Shown here: one piece after another, positions 11,464 to 22,425 of the stretch
How the letters are laid out: each line of letters starts with the position of its first letter
Numbering within the stretch: the first letter of the stretch is position 1
Origin: Mesodorylaimus sp. YZB2_4
Taxonomy: Eukaryota > Nematoda > Enoplea > Dorylaimida > Dorylaimidae
Length of the DNA stretch: 64,000 nt
Direction of reading: 5' to 3'
NCBI GenBank assembly: GCA_030248295.1
Contig: JASANH010001263.1
Location: 62,001 to 126,000 of the forward strand
Translations under genes and position numbers: made by a program
Notes under the pieces: model-generated
The model's database searches: none
The model's input: only the letters and a program-made list of their open reading frames with translations
Told to the model about the DNA's origin: nothing

Positions 11464-12055
11464 ATGAAACGCATTGGATGGTACACGAAACTTGTATTCC
11501 CGATGTTCTGTTGGCCATGTCGACCGATCTATGCCTCTATACATCCTATCAGGTACGATCAAACGGTTTGCTATAGCCTCTCACATCTTGCTTGTGTCTT
11601 CCAGAGCGGTCATACTGATCATGGCGTTTGTCGTGTGGGGCATTGGAACGATCTTTCTGATCGGAATAGCGGTGGCTTGCATTTTGGCCACCTGCAATTC
11701 CTATGTGTAAGTCATACCTCCTGAAGTGCACCCTCCATCATATATGCAGTGTGTCTATTTCAGATACGCGATACTTCTTCCAGTGTCCATATTCTGTATG
11801 ATCCTAGGTTATATTCTTTTCCACTGTTCCTGGGCTGCCTATTTATTGGATAAGCCTGACGTAAATGCAAACTTGGACCGGGAATCGAAGAAGCCTGTTG
11901 GTTCAGTGGCGCTGAATACTTCAGACCAGATCCATATCAGTCATACGGAAATGAATGGGGTCTTATCTTTAGTAAAGGAGCAGGAGTGTGGCTATTGGAA
12001 ATTTGTGCATGACGAACCATGGCAAAAGAAGTGTAGCTTTGACACCCTGCAGTAA
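11464..12055 (+). CDS. Two-TM membrane protein, 160 aa, unrecognised
   Basis: Three exons, 11464-11552, 11605-11706 and 11764-12055, join in frame through introns of 52 and 57 bases. The short N-terminal part contains a CWPC motif, then a hydrophobic segment (AVILIMAFVVWGIGTIFLIG and onward), then a second one (AILLPVSIFCMILGYILF). The last 90 residues are polar with no further membrane span (KPDVNANLDRESKKP ... KKCSFDTLQ). The start MKRIGWYTK is the first in-frame ATG after a stop. The layout suggests a small integral membrane protein with a soluble tail. I do not recognise the family; a loose similarity to LAPTM/MARVEL-type proteins is possible, as the minus-strand LAPTM-like gene lies 6 kb away. 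Confidence 0.6.
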
Positions 12056-12117
12056 ACAAACTTGTTGATAATTGATGTGGTCGGCACAGGCTCCTTGGAA
12101 ATCTGCAGGTGACTGCT

Positions 12118-12240
12118 TTTAAGGATATCACACCGCATAGGTTGCTCTCTCCATTATGGAGAGAGCAATATCGGAACAGAATATCTGCAATGGATCTATC
12201 TATATCTGCTCTCTCCATTACATCGTCCATTCTAACTCAC
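12118..12240. repeat. Foldback repeat with GGAGAGAGC palindrome
   Basis: A near-perfect palindrome GCTCTCTCCA-TTA-TGGAGAGAGC lies at 12144-12166, and a further half site CTCTCTCCATTACATCG follows at about 12211-12227. The neighbouring AAGGATATCACACCG and ATTACATCGTCC motifs recur in shuffled order at 15628-15680, so this is a dispersed element. Confidence 0.7.
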
Positions 12241-12529
12241 GAGCACAACTTTTCTTGCCCGACGGTAAACAGTTTGCGCAGCACGCAGTGCGAACTGCGC
12301 ATAACTGAATAGAGCTTGTGCATTGGGTTTGTTCTACGAGACCTCGATACGAGACATGACAGGATTGGGTAAAGATCGTTAGCTTTGCGTTTCGTAGGCT
12401 CATCATGATGGTTCGGAAATCTACAGTACCCTTCCCACCCAACTCTGCACCATCAAGCCGTTTCGGTTTGCGTCACGCTACCCAACACACATCTCACAGA
12501 ACTCAACGTGGATCACAGGCCATCACGAA

Positions 12530-13943
12530 TCATTTGCCTTCTTTGACGAACTGGAAGTCGTTGTCCCAATCGAACGGGTCTGTGAAACGGACGCTCTTGA
12601 CCGTGCACATTCTTTGCAGCGTGTTCTCGATCAGACGGTAGTCGGGCTCGTTCGCGTATCTGATATCGGGTGCTGTCAGGTTGATAAGCAATCTAGCGCA
12701 GGCTGTGATTACCCCAGTCCGTCCAAGTACCCGCCGAGGATGATCATGATCTCAGCCCAGATGGGGCACAGTTGCTCGAACGGCTTCGTCTCTTTCATCT
12801 GGAACACGATCTCGGGCTCGGCTTCGTTGCTCCACGACAGGCCCCCGTTTCCCCACTCGGCGATCGTGTAGTAGAGCGACCAGATGTCGTCTTTCCGTCC
12901 CAGGTCCTTCATTCGGCGGGTCGCCTTCGAGGCGTATCGAACCGTACCTCGGAAGCCCGCCGTTTTCCGCTACGGACGCACCTTTCCGTTCACCAAGTGC
13001 TCGCGACACAGACCGTAGTCGAGCAGGTACACCACCGCCGCGTTCGCCTTCGAGCCACCCATCGCAAAGTTCGACTGAAACGAAAGAAGACTCACGCTGG
13101 GTCGTGGGCGTGCGATGCAAAGTCACTTACGGCCTTGATGTCGCGGTGCAGCCAGCCGATGTTCTGCAGGTCTCGTATGGATTAGAGGCATTGGATGGCC
13201 AGTCGCATCGCCGTGCTCGCCGAGAATCGTTTCACTGGCATCGGGCATCGCCGCCGCAAGCATCGCCAGGTAATTGAAGTCTTTGCCGATCCTTCAAGCC
13301 GCAACGTACATCGGGCTGTGTGGTCGGTCTGGAATTGAAGACCGCCGTTAGGAAGGCCCGATCCGACAGGAAACTCGACTCACCCTGCACCGATCGCAAG
13401 ACGGTCGATTCTAGGGACAGCAACGGGGTGGGGCATTTCAGGCTCTCGATCTTGACCGCGACCCATCCGTCGTCCATCGTCACGTCCCGCGCCTCGTAGA
13501 CTTGGCCGAACGAGCCACCGTGCAGTTTGCGGACCTAAATCGAGCGCGATGCTGTACTGGTCGAGGCAGAAGAGTCTCAACGACTTACCACCTTGAACCG
13601 TCCCGCAATCACGTAGTCTGCCGAGAAGTAGTCGGGCTCTGTCGCGTCCCCCGTCGGTCCCGCCGCATGCGCTTTTGGATCGAAGAGCCTCGTCATCTCG
13701 CGATGCATGAACATCATCAGCACCGCCTTTCTTCGCTGAAACCGAACAAGGATGTTATCGTTGGGACGAAATGAGAAAAAGCCAACTTACCTCGTCGTTG
13801 TCCATGGAGGCCATCTTCGTGTCGGCGTGTTTCTTCAACGTCTTCTGCGATTCGCTCGTCGGCCGAACGGCGACCAGATTGGCCCGCGCACTCTGCGCCA
13901 ACTTCGGCTTTTGCATTTGTACTTTCTTGAGAGGCCACGGCAT
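12530..13943 (-). pseudogene. TTBK/CK1-like protein kinase pseudogene
   Basis: The minus strand can be followed from ATG at 13943 (MPWPLKKVQMQKPKLAQSA) through several GT-AG introns. Recognisable kinase parts are HGGSFGQVYEARD and GWVAVKIESL (glycine loop and catalytic Lys), IGWLHRDIKA (HRD loop), VVYLLDYGLC (DFG replaced by DYG), GFRGTVRYAS and KDDIWSLYYTIAEW, ending DPFDWDNDFQFVKEGK. It is broken by in-frame TGA (13294-13296), a frameshift near 13240, TAA (13182-13184) just before the HRD loop and TAG (12970-12972) in the activation segment. These match its two intact relatives at 46627 and 51363 in layout. The damage is spread over the catalytic core, so no active kinase is expected. Confidence 0.85.
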
Positions 13944-15115
13944 GGTTTCTTCTCGATTAGACTCGACGCTCGAACCAACTCTTCGACAGCTTCTAACCGA
14001 CCGCTCACGACAAATGCGGACACTCGAATGAAACCTCCAAGAGAGGCTCGCGTGCACCGTGCCCGACTTTACACTGCTTCGTTAGTAGCCACAATGTCAC
14101 AAAACGCGCCACGATGGGTACAACCACATACGTGTATGTATTTACATTCATTTGGAAGCATTGTAAAGTCCTTTACACCGCCGAGAGGTCTTGCTGTCAG
14201 CAGTTCGCCGATGCGTATCGAAAGCGTGACAGGAATGCGGTGATGGCAAAAGATTGGTCTCAGCTTACGATTAGAGAGAATCAGGAATGCGCCAGCTTTT
14301 TTTCTGCCAGAAATTTGCGTATCATGTATTTCCATATGGACTGCCTACATGGATCCTGCATAGACCTCGGGGCGCAGGATCCATGTCCTACCATATCTGG
14401 TAGACATAGGAAAGAATATGCAGCTAAGAATGAGACGTACAAGCGCTGCGATTACACCAGCGGCTGAAAAACAGCAAAACTAGTTGACGCTTCCCAGCCA
14501 GGCGCGATCAATAATTCCCCCATGGGCCGCCAGGCACTGAGGTTATACATGGAGCCATGGTGGAACTGTGAGGCGTGTAGTGTTCGCTCTACCTAGGCCT
14601 GACCTTGCCTCTGCCGTGCTCACTGATAACCGGTTATCAATGTATCACGCCAGTTTAACGAAAACCAGGAACATTCTAGAAGATTCAGATGCGTACTAAC
14701 AATAAGACTACCGCCAGATTATGAAAGGGCCAGCAAAGGCGCACACGCACAGTCACAAAACAGCTGGTCAGTATCAAGGCAAATCGAGAACCAGTCCAGG
14801 CTAGTCAATACCTCTACAATTTGTAAAATACGCGGGCGCACGTGTGATTGGAACCTGTGAATATAGCGTAGTTGATTCACCCGCACCAGGGGAGATGAGT
14901 CCAAAAAAAGCGAGACAGAAATCTTGGGAAGTCGTCCTGACCCACCAAGCAGGCTTGGCGGTCCTCTGTCCCGTCCCCACCCCAAGCCTTGGGCAAGACT
15001 GTGGAGATGCGGGCGACATGTGAGCCAACTGTTGTACAGGACGGGTGGCTTGCCCTCATATGTGCTGCTCATCGAGTGTTCTCCGCGCTAGTAGATTCTC
15101 TACAGTGATATATTG
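13944..15115. other. Intergenic stretch with a small hairpin
   Basis: No exons recognised. A perfect 13-bp inverted repeat (ACATGGATCCTGC at 14347-14359 and its complement at 14374-14386) is the only structure I noted. Confidence 0.5.
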
Positions 15116-15512
15116 AAGAGACCTGCATAAACAAGGGGAGGGGCGATTCTTAGCTCCTAGTAAATGTTGGAATTTTATGTGAACGATGCTATATGTCTGT
15201 TTCGAAAGTGACCAGCTTTATCACATACGAGAGGCCCTATTTGATTGGAAGCCTCCCTGCGGCCCGCTTCATATGGTTGGTTCAAATCCTCGAACTGTAC
15301 GTTGCCATCGTGCATCCTGGTTTATTATCTAGATCAGCAATCGTCGCATGCGGTCGTGTGGACACTCCGTGTCAATGGCATCGGGGAGTGCCATGGAGAA
15401 AGAGGACAGCGAGTTTTCGAATCGACTGATCAAGCAGCTGCGGATGAGCATGCCACTCCGGTTGGAGCCGGGTTAAAAGCAATTGAAATCGGGCGCCTGA
15501 TCGATCTGGCCG
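15116..15512 (+). pseudogene. Truncated copy of the PP1 gene 5' region
   Basis: This stretch is a near copy, in inverted orientation, of the leader and first exon of the PP1-like gene at 20030-22007. It covers the upstream region (CTTAGCTCCTAGTAAATG, ATATGTCTGTTTCGAAAGTG) through the initiator (ATGGAGAAAGAGGACAGCGA) and the codons for the first 40 or so residues ([14 protein letters not shown] appears in a shifted frame). A lost base after the LRMSM codons breaks the frame. Homology stops at about 15512, before the catalytic GDIHG motif, so it cannot encode a phosphatase. Confidence 0.85.
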
Positions 15513-15965
15513 CAGAATATTGGATTATCAGTCGTACATTTGGAAAACTGCAAGTGCTTTAAGGTATCGAGGCCCACCTTGGTGTAAACTCGCATTAAGG
15601 CGAGCAATATATGCAATTGAGGGAGAGATATAGGGACGATGTAATGGAGAGAGCATTAAGGATATCACACCGATAGGCACAAGCTTTGCTTCGCCGGGCT
15701 TCTGGCAGCACCTAGCTTAATAATAGAGCGCCAACATAGGACCATGGTCTAGGAGATAAGATGGTCAAGTTTGAGGTCGGTTGAGGGATAATTCCTCCGG
15801 CAGCTACCTAAATGACCCGACACTTGCCACTGATTTTACACCCGTCGAAGAAAACATGACATAAAAAACTCACACTATGTCACTCATCGCCTAATGACAC
15901 AATACGATAAAGCAAGAAGGCAGACCTGTATTCACAATCCACTGGCTCATCGTATGGGCCGCAAT
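15513..15965. other. Spacer with a dispersed repeat
   Basis: At 15628-15680 it contains the motifs GACGATGTAATGGAGAGAGC and AAGGATATCACACCG, which are shared with 12118-12240. Nothing else is recognised. Confidence 0.5.
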
Positions 15966-17576
15966 CTATTTGCCTGAAGGCTTGGCCTCGCTGAGAGGCT
16001 GCTGTTGAACGGCGTGCTTTGCCCTCGAACCGATTGATGATCGAAGCTTCTGATTGGCGCTCGTTTTCAATGACCGGGGTCTAAAGCATGTTTTTCAGCG
16101 AAAGAAAAATCTAATGCCAAAAATCTTACCTAGAACAAGGCAAGGCCCCTGTGCTCGCCATCAACTTCAAGATCGGGCCTAGGACGATTGGCATAGCCAT
16201 GATTTCAGCTACGGTTGGTCGTTTGCTAGGATCGCGTTCCATTAATCGAAGCATCAGTAAGCGCATGTCTTCGCTGCATGTATCCGGAATCTTGCCAATA
16301 TCTCCCCGCATTATCTTCATGACTAAGGCGCCCATGGTCTACAGAAAACGACGCAAGATTAGGTAAAGGTGCTTGGTAAAAGGCTGAAAGCCTGCTTAGT
16401 ACGGGCTACATCAATGTCAAGGCGTTTTAATCTGCCGACCCAGTCGCAGAGATGCCCCTAACAGCATCTATGTGTGCATGTGGTATGAGGTGCCCACACT
16501 TTACTCTGATCGCGAGTAGCATTGACCATATCGATATAACATACCATAGTATCCAGGGTCGTGGCCTAGGGGGTCAAGGCGTTTGCGCACTTATGTACAT
16601 GGGAGGGCTCGACTCCCACCTCGGTAAAAAATGATTGTCAAATATGTGTTCCTTAGCCCTCGAGTGCGCCTCATGGGGCTTGGCTATGGATAAAGTATGA
16701 CATGACATGACATGACATGTATCCTTGCCAAACTAGCACTATCAGTCCCCTCTGTCGATGGTAGTATCACTGGCGCAATCGACAGGGAGGATATTACTCC
16801 AAGATGGTAGGCCAATTCTGACACTCACCTCAGCATCAAAGGCTCGCTTTAAAGTAGCTAGTTCGTACAACACGCATCCCAACGACCAGATATCGCTTTT
16901 TTGATTATACGGTTTCCCTTCGCAAATCTCAGGGCTCATGTACGACGGAGTACCGAGGACCTAAAATCACTTTCCATTTTCAAGACAGCTGCTAAGAAAA
17001 CCTCCAGGCACCTCACCGTCGTAGCTTTGCTTTTGGTATTCGATAATATTTTGCTGATACCAAAGTCGGACAACTTGCAAATAGTACGATTTCGATTGAG
17101 TAAAATATTTTGGGTTTTCAAATCGCGATGTAGGACTTGTCTGGAGTGCAAGTGATGTAATGACAGGACGATTTGAGCAAAGAGCTGTAAGATTTGTTCC
17201 TCGTCCAACAAGTGACCATTGCGTTCGCTTAGGAAATCGGCTAGCGTTCCACCATCAGCGTATTCCATGACAATGCATAAATTATCATCATCGAAAAAAT
17301 ACTCGTAATAGCCGATAATAAATGGAAAATTGAACATTTGCAACGTCTTGGCTTCCCCCAAGGCTGCTTGACGTTCACTGCTAGTTTTTAGTTCGACCGG
17401 GATTTCTTTGATTACAACACGCTTACCATCCGACTGGCGGATGTACAACGAAACAGTGCTGAAAGACAGCGTAAGTAAGCTGGGGCTTATCAATGATTAA
17501 GCGTGATCAGCTAAAAGAACCAATCTTACCCATGAGCCCCACGGCCAATAACTTTTATCTTTTGGTAATTATCCAT
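15966..17576 (-). CDS. NEK-family serine/threonine kinase, NEK8-like, 314 aa
   Basis: Exons on the minus strand are 17530-17576, 17017-17458, 16829-16960, 16130-16338 and 15966-16080, all joined in frame by GT-AG introns. Motifs in order are [13 protein letters not shown] (glycine loop), VVIKEIP (catalytic Lys), [73 protein letters not shown] and [24 protein letters not shown] and [11 protein letters not shown] are typical of the NEK8/NEK9 group, which acts at cilia or, in nematodes, in epidermal trafficking and moulting. The protein stops soon after the kinase domain and lacks the RCC1 repeats of vertebrate NEK8, as I recall for nematode nekl-2. The third intron carries a SINE. All catalytic residues are present, so it is probably active. 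Confidence 0.92.
16555..16722 (+). mobile_element. tRNA-derived SINE, copy 3 (subfamily A), in a NEK intron
   Basis: A tRNA-like head GGTCGTGGCCTAGGGGGTCA is followed by the B box GGGCTCGACTCCCACC, the body ATATGTGTTCCTTAGCCCTC, GAGTGCGC and GGCTTGGCTATGGATAAAG, and the terminal TATGACATGACATGACATG repeat. It matches copy 1 (8645-8812) closely and is inserted antisense in the NEK-like gene intron. Confidence 0.8.
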
Positions 17577-18106
17577 TTATGGAATCGACAAGAAGGGTTT
17601 GTACGAGAACCTACTGCGCAGCACTATCCTAGGCCCACTGACTCGACAAGGGTTTTCACTAACGTATATAGGATGAAGGAGAGGACGGCGAAAGATGGCT
17701 GAACTGGTTTTCTCTTGAACAATCCGTACTGCCTCTTTTGGCAAATCAAAATGCGCTTTGGATGAGGTGGTTTGTTGGCATAGGAACATCGGTCTGAATA
17801 AAACGCAAGGGTCAGGGTGACTAGGGAAAGGGAGTAGACAGAGTCGTTGACATTGCTGACGTCAAAAGGTGCCGTCAGACCTTCACAGCAATTAAGTGCG
17901 GGTTCAGCAAAGCAACAGGTGTTATGGAGACAACAGATACAGACCAGTGAAACAACAGGTAATATGCAGCAACGATAAAGCACATCGACGGAACAGCCTA
18001 TACAAGTAATTTACGTCCGACTATGTCCTGGACATACGAGTTCACCTTTCATTCTGGTCTATCTTCATTTTGTATCTGCAATCACTTCAGGGTCTTCGAC
18101 GCGACT
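17577..18106. other. Spacer between NEK-like and LAPTM-like genes
   Basis: No exon recognised. It must include the 3' end of the LAPTM-like transcript and the promoter side of the NEK-like gene. Confidence 0.45.
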
Positions 18107-18935
18107 TCACACCGAGGTGGGCCTCGATACCTTGGAGTACTTGCAGTTTTCCAAGTGTACGACTGATAATCCAATATTCTGTTGTCGGGGGCGGGTGCTA
18201 GCATCAGGCGAGTATCCATACTTTAGGAAGTTCATCCTGCTCCAGTGGATACTCGTCGAACTGGCTGATACTCTTCGACGCTGCACATTGTTCCGTGGGC
18301 CATGCGCAATGCATTTGTAAGCCGCCAAAACGACTGCGAAAAACCAAACTTGCAATGCCGCGTAAGTGATAGCTAATAGCATCGAAAATACGACGTAGCC
18401 AGTTGTCTTGGCCAAAGCATCCGAAACTTCACGATTTTCCGGATGGACATGGTCGACCGTCCTCACCAGGAACGAGCCTATTCCATAATTGGCTGCTGCG
18501 ATTATAGTCAAAACTGCAATAACGCATATTGCCGCAACGAAGATGATGTCTTTGAGGAGATGCACAAACAGAAAAGAATGACGTCGTGTGAATATGCCTG
18601 CAAGGAAAGCACATGATGAGAATGTGGGCAAGCGGTCACCAAGTCATTTGCATACCTAAGAAGAGAAATGTTACGACCACAAATATGCAACTACCAAACA
18701 CGAAGTACAACATGGCCAAGACGTTGCCATAGCTTTGGTTATCACTGTATCGTTCTCTAATAATGATAGCTGATGCTATGAAGTACGTGGCCAGTGTGAT
18801 TTCAAAGCCCCCGATCAAGAGTGCACCAGTTGTAGCACGACATAAGCCGCAGAAGCATCGATGGCGTCTTTCGTGCGGGGCCATGGGTGACATGGGATAG
18901 TTGGTACAAGGGATTAAGGGCTGATCAGTCAGCAT
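18107..18935 (-). CDS. LAPTM-like tetraspan membrane protein, 256 aa
   Basis: Two exons, 18656-18935 and 18107-18597, join in phase 1 through a 58-base GT-AG intron. The N-terminus (MLTDQPLIPCTNYPMSP) is cytosolic-looking with a short Cys/His/Arg block RRHRCFCGLCRATTG, then four hydrophobic segments: ALLIGGFEITLATYFIASAI, VLAMLYFVFGSCIFVVVTFL, IIFVAAICVIAVLTIIAAAN and VVFSMLLAITYAALQVWFFA, then a basic tail ending PTSV. The CxCGLC-type block right before the first membrane helix resembles LAPTM4/5 and related nematode tetraspans of endosomes and lysosomes. No trafficking motif is certain. Family call is by topology and the N-terminal motif only. Confidence 0.65.
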
Positions 18936-20029
18936 GAGCGTACTCGATGATTACAATGTTACTGCAGCTGTTCTTGAAATCTCCCGCCACATAGGGGCTA
19001 GATTTAAAAGCGAAGAAAAATGAAACGTATAAAAACGGTTCTTTCTGGCTTAGGCCTCCAGGCCGTAAACATTGTTTGCGCAACCTCCACGAGAGGGTGA
19101 CAAAAAGGAATATCGAAACGAGCGCCCAATGCGACGAGGAGTCGACTCGGATTGGAAAGCTTTAATGGAGGAGCGAGGGGAGGGGAACGGAAATTTGAGT
19201 TGTCACTACACTCTGCGTAATTTCTATCGATCTCAGCTCACTTTGCCACAAATCGGCAGCGAGTTTAGTTCGCCAGATAAACGAGCCAACGGGCAGCGTA
19301 CGACCCGAACGGTTTTAGGGTGAAGGACATCTGTTAACAAAGACTGAAACCATACTCGTGAGCAGTTAGATGTCCACGCAAAGAATGTGTACACCAAAAA
19401 AATTTTATTGACAAGTCGTGCTGCCGCAAGCGTAGCTTATTCTCAGCTTCATAAGGCGGCATCAGTATCTAATTACAAGTGAATGAAAGAACAAGCCCAA
19501 TGCTCAGAATATGACCCTATTTGCTAGCTTCTTTGAAAAATTCTTTCTAACTACAGGTATAAGACCTGCCAAGTACATTTGCTGTTCATGTTATCAAAGC
19601 GTGGAAACGATGAAGCCGATCAAGGGCAAATTACGCAAATTTGATCAGCGTGATTATCTCCACGTCGAAACGCAAGGACTGGGATAGGTTATCTGGGACT
19701 ACTGCTCTTCAGCCTAGACACTAGAGCAGGAAACTGCTCCGTTAGAGAAGGTGGCTGGTAATGACCCTCCAGAATCTGAAGTTTCTGAAGATTTTGTCAC
19801 AGTCATAGGCTATAGCTTATTCTCCTTGCTACTAGCCCGCATAAACTGTTGTGCAGCTTGCATGGGGCATCGGAAGTTAAATTTTTCTATAGCTCTTGTT
19901 CTCAACCCCCGCCACCTTAAGAGGACATGCCAACATCTTTTGAGTCAGTGCCGCTCACGATCACAATCAGAACGACTGCATCCGCATCACAGTTGCATCG
20001 GACTGCTGACACCAGATCACAACATCACT
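18936..20029. other. Intergenic stretch, nothing recognised
   Basis: Contains the region upstream of the LAPTM-like gene and downstream of the PP1-like gene. An AATAAA on the minus strand near 19401-19407 could serve the PP1-like gene, but it lies over 600 bases from the stop codon. Confidence 0.4.
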
Positions 20030-22007
20030 TCATGCGTCTTCTTCTTCGGCCTGAGATGGAGGGGCAGGAGCTACAAAGCAAGCCGCGGTCCGTCATAATG
20101 AAGTTAGTTCTTCCCTCGAGTGTCTGATCCTTACCAGCTTTCGCCACGGCCAGCACCTTGTCGAAAAAGTAAGCGTGCAGATCGTCCTTCAACGCCTTGT
20201 CGCCTGCGTCGCCAGCTGAACAAAGAAAGATTAAAATTGTTCTGTTAAGTCTGGAATATCTGATGCACTTACGTAGCTCATACGCTGGTTTCAGGTCCAT
20301 GTGGTACTCAAACGGGACTGAGTGACCATCGATGAACTCATGGGCCTTCAGGTGCAGGCTGACGTCTGGCTTCTTGTGCACGGTGACGGTGACCTCGACG
20401 GGAGCCGCATTTTTGTTTTCACCTCGATAGCTCAGGTGAGCCTCGCCAACTGCGACGGCCGTCTTGACCCACATCTTTGGCAGCTTCGGCTGTCCGGGAT
20501 GGTACTGGAACAGGCAATTTACATTTAGAGTCCACATCAGAGCAAATGTAGCTTACCTCGTGAAAACCAGCCTCGTTGAACATGTCGTCGAGTAGCTTCA
20601 GCGCACGCCGGACCCAACGAGTGGACTTGCAGATCTCCCCAGCCCCAACTGGCGCCATGTCTTCTTCTTCGTCATCGCTGCTCTCGTCGTCGTCGTCCTC
20701 TTCTTCGCTCTCTGTCTTCGGCACGGGCTTTGGCGGGGGCTTCGGCGTTGGTTTCGACTTTCGCTTTCGACGGCTGCGTCGGCGCTTTACCTTGCGTTTC
20801 ATTTGCTGAAAAAAGGTCTCGCACGAATTATCCCCAGGGCTGGCGAAAATGCTATTTCTCACCTTGAACCGGCAAACGAGGTTGTCGTCGATTTTGAGCA
20901 CGGCCGCAGCGTTCCTGTACGTCCCGCAGTAGTTGGGAGCACTGAAGACAGTCACCAGATGCTTGTTGGCGAAGAATTTGTACCCTTGATGAACCACCTA
21001 AACGATCGGAAGACTATTCTGCATCCATGAAGCTGACCCACACCACGCCCACCTGGTGCGCGCGGATAATCAGATCGATGTCGAACTTCCGACAGAATTC
21101 TTCGACGGCGTCCGCGCCGAACAGGTGACCAGCGCCACGCTCGCTGTCCTCGTAGCCTGAACGAGAGAAAAGCTCCTCCTTACGGAATACGATAGAGGTA
21201 CCAAGCATACCCTCGATGTCCGCCTTTGGATCCGACCACAGAAGATCACAGAGGAGTCCCCTCTCGGGTAGTTCAACGGGTCGTTTCACTTCTCGAATCT
21301 CGTCGAAACTGACCAGATGTCGAGGTATGCCTCCGTGCATACAGAAGATGCGGTAGCTGATCAGAGCGCACAAGGGCATCGTTCCGAAGGCTTCCTGAAA
21401 GAAGCAGTAGCCAAGAAGCTATGCCACGAAGACAGCGGCAATTTTACCTGGAACAGATTCCACACTGGCCAGCTGTAGCGCTCGATGCATTCGACGTAGA
21501 ACCCGTACGTACGGTTGATGGGGCGGCACTCGTGATTGCCTAAAGTATACGGGGTAATCAAGGAATACAGTTGATCCATAGTCTCTCACAAACCTCGAAG
21601 CAGGTAGACGTCGTCCGGATATCGTACCTTCAGAGCGAATGCCAGGCAGATGACCTCGATGCTGCGAGGGCCACGATCGACGTAGTCGCCTGTAATCTTG
21701 ACACTAGGGAATATTTATGGGAATAATGCCATCGGAACTCACCCAAGAACAAGTAGCGGGAATGTGGCGGCCATCCGCAACTCTTGAACAGGTAGAGGAA
21801 GTCATTGTATTGGCCGTGGATATCCCCGCACACGGTCAGCGGGGGAACGATGTCGATCAGCGTCCGTTGCTTGAGAAACGATTCCTTCGCCAGATCGATC
21901 AGGCGCCCGATTTCAATTGCTTTTAACCCGGCTCCAATCGGAGTGGCATGCTCGTCCCGTAGCTGCTTGATCAGTCGATCCAAAAACTCGCTGTCCTCTT
22001 TCTCCAT
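20030..22007 (-). CDS. PP1-type serine/threonine phosphatase with a long C-terminal extension, 492 aa
   Basis: Ten exons on the minus strand (21743-22007, 21594-21689, 21448-21539, 21211-21394, 21053-21156, 20863-20997, 20557-20805, 20273-20504, 20135-20215, 20030-20070) join in frame. Residues 1-292 form a complete PPP catalytic domain: CGDIHGQ (Asp62, His64), [38 protein letters not shown] and [12 protein letters not shown], so all metal and phosphate ligands are present. Residues 293-492 are not part of ordinary PP1. They begin with a very basic run ([13 protein letters not shown]), a [13 protein letters not shown] stretch and an acidic block ([18 protein letters not shown]), then about 140 residues with beta-strand-like patterns ([15 protein letters not shown]) that I cannot assign. 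Codon frame is kept across three introns in the extension, so it is genuinely coded. An upstream in-frame ATG exists, but MEKEDSEF fits PP1 starts best. Confidence 0.9.
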
Positions 22008-22271
22008 GGCAGTCCCCGACGCCACTGACACGGAGTACCCACACGTCCGCATGCGACGACTGCTGATGATCAAATAAACGAGGTTGCATGATGGCAACGT
22101 ACAGTTCGAGGATTTGAACCAACCACAAAAAACGGGCTGCAGGAAGGCTTCCAATCAAATAGGGCCTCTCGTATGTGATATAGCTGGTCACTTTCGAAAC
22201 AGACATATAGCATCGTTCACATAAAATTCCAACATTTACTAGGAGCTAAGAATCGCCCCTCCCCTTGTTTA
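21845..22271 (-). repeat. PP1 5' segment, parent copy of a three-copy repeat
   Basis: The PP1 first exon and its leader (about 21890-22271) have a long inverted copy at 15116-15512 and a short direct copy at 23192-23300. The two derived copies share GACCTGCATAAACAAGGGG-type sequence at their outer edge, whereas here that edge is interrupted by a SINE beginning at 22272. Confidence 0.8.
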
Positions 22272-22425
22272 TTTACCGGCCCGCGAGTCGGACACTCGCA
22301 ATTACGGGCGAGTGTTCGACTCGCAGGCCGGTAAATCATTTCGTGTAAAATGTGTCCCTTCACCCTCGAGTGCGCATAAGCGTTTGGTGATGTCGTAAAA
22401 CATGAACATGAACATGATGTCGATG
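22272..22425 (+). mobile_element. tRNA-derived SINE, copy 4, with a self-inverted head
   Basis: The copy shares TGTTCGACTCGCAGGCCGG (B box region), AAAATGTGTCCCTTCACCCT, CGAGTGCGCATAAGCGTTTGG and a GAACAT tail repeat with copies 2 and 5. Its first 28 bases (22272-22299) are the reverse complement, with two mismatches, of its own B-box segment at 22308-22335, so the head has been replaced by an inverted duplicate and folds into a hairpin. Confidence 0.8.

Noticed and set aside
14719..15072. 117-codon open frame on the minus strand
   Set aside because: Two other overlapping frames are also open here, no start context, splice partner or motif was found, and composition is uneven.
20321..22077. 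Several long open frames on the plus strand opposite the PP1-like gene
   Set aside because: They are antisense shadows of well-supported minus-strand exons, with no homology of their own and Ser/Arg-rich composition caused by the acidic and basic codons on the other strand.
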